Shown here in pieces: positions 61,096 through 64,000 of a stretch of DNA of 64,000 nt. Source of the DNA: Ctenosaura bakeri (lineage: Eukaryota > Chordata > Lepidosauria > Squamata > Iguanidae); the NCBI GenBank assembly GCA_948474755.1, contig CAOLHI010001813.1:186001-250000 (forward strand). The letters are read 5' to 3'. A model generated the notes under the pieces. The model had not been told where the DNA came from and searched no databases. It worked only from the letters and a program-made list of their open reading frames with translations. Position numbers and translations under genes: made by a program. Within the stretch, counting starts at the first letter, position 1. The number at the start of each line of letters is the position of its first letter.

Positions 61096-62690
61096 GAAAA
61101 GAAAACAGACACACACTAATAAATAAAAGAGAAAATCTATGTTAAGACATCCACCTTCAGACTTGGGTTAAGTTTACATTTGCAGATTTGGCTGAGGAGT
61201 ATTCTATGCCAAAGAATGTTATTCACCTGAAAATGTTATAATTTGGTCATATTTCTCTATTTCATATAATACTATGGCTTTCCGTGCTATTTCTATTCCT
61301 CCTCCAATTATAGATCACATTCTTTCCATGAAATGAAGCTGGGACTGGAATCCTCAAGGTACTTCCTTCCAGGCACAGTCCCTTTATGCTTGCCTCAAAC
61401 TCTGTGTGCTTCTGATATGGGATCTGAATTTGATTCACCTACACTTACAAAGCACCATTTCCTTTCTAAATAAATGGAAAGTTGCGCACCAAGTCCTGCA
61501 AACACTTTAATAAGAAAAGTTGAAATGGCAAACAGTTTTCCCTTTTACATCAGCCTTAGTTAACATTTGAAATTTAAAATTCTGCTCCATCTCTATCAGG
61601 AAATGAAGATAACTCTTAACTGGATATGCAGCAAAATCTGTAAGTTGGGGAGGGGAAAAAACCCTCATTTCTGTTATACTGTTTTGGATAAATGTCTGGC
61701 TTCATGTTGTAAAAATCCTTGCATATGTGAAAAGGTTGAAGATGAAGTACTTTGGTCATTCTTATCTGAAACTGAGCGTTTTCTCTATAGCCCTGAATAT
61801 ATTTCCATCTCAAGGTGTGGTAATAAACTGGATATTCTCACTGATGTCCCTAGGCTGTATTTTTTTTTGTCCCTAAACCAATCAGCTAATGGAATATTCA
61901 TTGCCCTCAAGATGTCAGTTTTATCATAGGCTGTGAGTATTTAAGGGAAACATTTGCAAAACCAAAGGAAAATACATTTGCTTTGGTACCATCAAGTCCT
62001 TCAGACTTGGTCTTAAGCCAAATGTCCGTATGCCATGTCTTTATTTAATTTACAGAACATCAGAGACTGGTTTCATTCCTAAAAGGTGATTAAGTAGTGA
62101 AGTACTTGCCTTGATGCAGCCTTGATCACTTCAGTTGGGTTCCTTATACCTTTTACATTAGTTTCAAATCACTCTCTAGTAATAATAAATGGAGTATCAT
62201 CAACAGGATTTTTCATATTATTCTGTTCTCTCCCCATACAAATACACATGTGCACACATCCTACACATATCCTTCTGCCTGCTTTTACTGTATGCCATCA
62301 GCCAGTAGGTTGTACAATTAGGGCACTGGTTCAGAAGAATAGTTACTATGGCAAGAAAATGTGAGGGAAAAATAGCAGCTAAAGTTAGACTAGTAGTCCA
62401 TTAGGCACATTTATTGATTGCTTTACAGTGGCTGGTTTCTGATGACACAAGGGAAGATATAGTTCAGAAAGGCTGACATACCATTTCCATGCATATAGCC
62501 AGAATTTTTTTCTTTTCTTTTTCAATGCAGCTAATTTAGTCAAGTTCTGAATTATACAAGACTTATGAAAGTGTTGTTATTGTTTATATTTACTGAATGT
62601 GTAAACTGATTTTCCCTGTACCCTATTGCCTCTCAAGATAGTGTCAAAATAATACTAAACAATATCACTATAAAACACATGTAGCCTGGA
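61096..62690. other. Unannotated sequence
   Basis: The 120-codon plus frame at 61567-61929 shows no known domain. No repeat is recognised. Confidence 0.35.
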
Positions 62691-64000
62691 TAAAATCAGT
62701 TTGGCCTGAAGGCTTTAATAAAAAGCAAGGTTTTCATGTTGTACCAAGTGATTCTAACACTGGTTCCAGTCGGGCCTCGAGAGGGAGGGAATTCCATAAA
62801 AGCCCCTCTCTTATGTTTTCCAATAATGTATTTCTCCTACTGATGGGACTCAAAGGAAGGTCCGTCCAATATATATTAATTCTCTGGCAGACATATATGG
62901 AGGCCCCAATCTATTTAACACTTTAAATATCACGGCCAGCAACTTGAATAGAGAAGGGACACATACTGATAGTTGGTGCAGTTCCTTCAGAACTGGTGTT
63001 ATATGATGTCAGAATGGAATTCCAGTGAGCAGTCTAGCTGCTGCATTTTGCACTAGCTATTGTTTCTGAGTTGTCTTCAATGGCAGCCCTACATAGAATG
63101 CATTGCAGTAGTCTAATTGGGAAGTTACCAGTGTATGAACTACTTTGTCTAAATTAACTCTGTCCAGAAAAGGCCATACCTAGTGGACCAGTTTAAGTTG
63201 GTCCCAGGCCACTGATTCTATATGGGTCTCCAGTGACACGGATGCATCTAGGAGTACTCTCAAACTACATACCTTCTCTTTCAGAGGGAGTGCAACTCCA
63301 TCCATGGCAATTTGTACCCAAATCCCAGATTCATGAGTTATCCAACCCAAGAGTTTCCATCTCATCAAGTTTCAGCTTCAGTTTATTCACCCTCATTCAG
63401 TCCATTTACAGCCTCCAGATGCTGCTCGAGCACCTCCACAACTCCAGTCAACTCCTTGTCACAGAAGTATTGCTGAGTGTCATCAGCATACTGATGGAAC
63501 CCAACCTCAGAACTTCTAATGTCCTCTCTGAGAGATCTCATATAGATGTTAAACAGTGTGGGAGACAGGATTGAACCCTGTGGCACTCCGCAGGGCAGTA
63601 GCCATAGGGCCAAGCAGAAGTTCGCCAATAAAACCCTCTTAAACCAATCATGAAGATAGGAATGGAACTACTGTACCCATCTGATGGAGCCAGTCTAGTA
63701 AGACATCATGATCAATGGTATTAAAAGCTACTGACAGGTTCAGGAAGACCAACAAGGTAGCACACACCCACCCCATCTTTCTCTCAGAGTGTGTCTTCAG
63801 TCAGAGCAACCAAGACTGGCTTGGCCTGAAACTAGACTGAAATGTATCTAGATAATCTGTTTCATCCAAGAACATCTGAAGCTGCCCAGCCAATACATAT
63901 TTAAGCACCTTGAACAAATATGGGATGTTACTGATAGGGTGACAGTTACCACGCATCCCTGAGCCACAGTAGGACCTCTTCACAAAAGGGTTACTACAGC
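62691..64000 (-). pseudogene. L2-like LINE reverse transcriptase remnant
   Basis: Minus-strand fragments follow L2 ORF2 order from the window end inward. A finger-region stretch with 'PISNIPYLFKVLKYVLAGQLQ' and LDTFQSSFRP lies at 63983-63801. The palm with GVPQGSILSPTLFNIYM and the catalytic box YADDTQ lies at 63600-63440. A thumb/connection stretch with VCSLRVLLDASVSLETHI lies at 63368-63180. C-terminal sequence follows down to about 62700 ('gaattccataaaagcccctctc'). Frameshifts and stops separate these blocks, so it is dead although the palm motif is intact. The 5' part (endonuclease) lies beyond the window. Confidence 0.9.

Noticed and set aside
61567..61929. 120-codon plus frame as a gene
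   Set aside because: Its length is within chance for this composition across 64 kb, and no recognisable domain is present.

Overview
This window looks like nuclear DNA of a squamate reptile. It carries many tRNA-headed SINEs whose 3' end has the BovB-like form typical of the Sauria SINE group. It also carries CR1 and L2-like LINE fragments and palindromic MITEs, on an AT-rich background with microsatellites. I found no convincing host exon, no rRNA and no stand-alone tRNA gene. The window is best read as intergenic or deep intronic sequence that records successive transposon insertions. The species cannot be named from this alone.

Layout: 0-1.5 kb holds an L2-like 3' tail followed by an LTR-like segment on the minus strand. 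3.5-12.5 kb holds MITEs of three related families and two SINEs. 13.3-14.3 kb is a decayed plus-strand CR1, and 14.8-15.4 kb is the 3' part of a minus-strand L2-like LINE with a readable C-terminus. 17.2-23 kb has an L2 tail, a 208-codon unassigned ORF and several MITEs. 26.2-28.3 kb is a fossil hAT transposon related to the ZBED/FAM200-type transposases. 31.3-32.75 kb is a minus-strand CR1 split by a 501-bp solo LTR. 36.3-38.5 kb is a cluster of three MITEs, two of them in inverted orientation. 40.1-40.7 kb is repeat-poor and rich in TAAT cores. 44.5-46.8 kb holds two very GC-rich MITEs that form the only CpG-island-like stretches. 47-56 kb is a SINE and MITE field. 60.0-60.9 kb is a CR1 split by a MITE, and 62.7-64.0 kb is a minus-strand L2-like reverse transcriptase remnant that runs off the window.

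The most striking signal is a group of about 19 non-autonomous elements in three sequence families (A, B, C below). They share a terminus close to GGCCMTTTYCGCAC and are mostly flanked by exact 3-bp target duplications, and one insertion has a clear empty-site reference in CR1. No transposase with matching ends is in the window, so the superfamily stays open; PIF/Harbinger-like is one candidate. The GC-rich copies produce long open frames that I treat as artefacts of composition and in-frame minisatellites, not genes.
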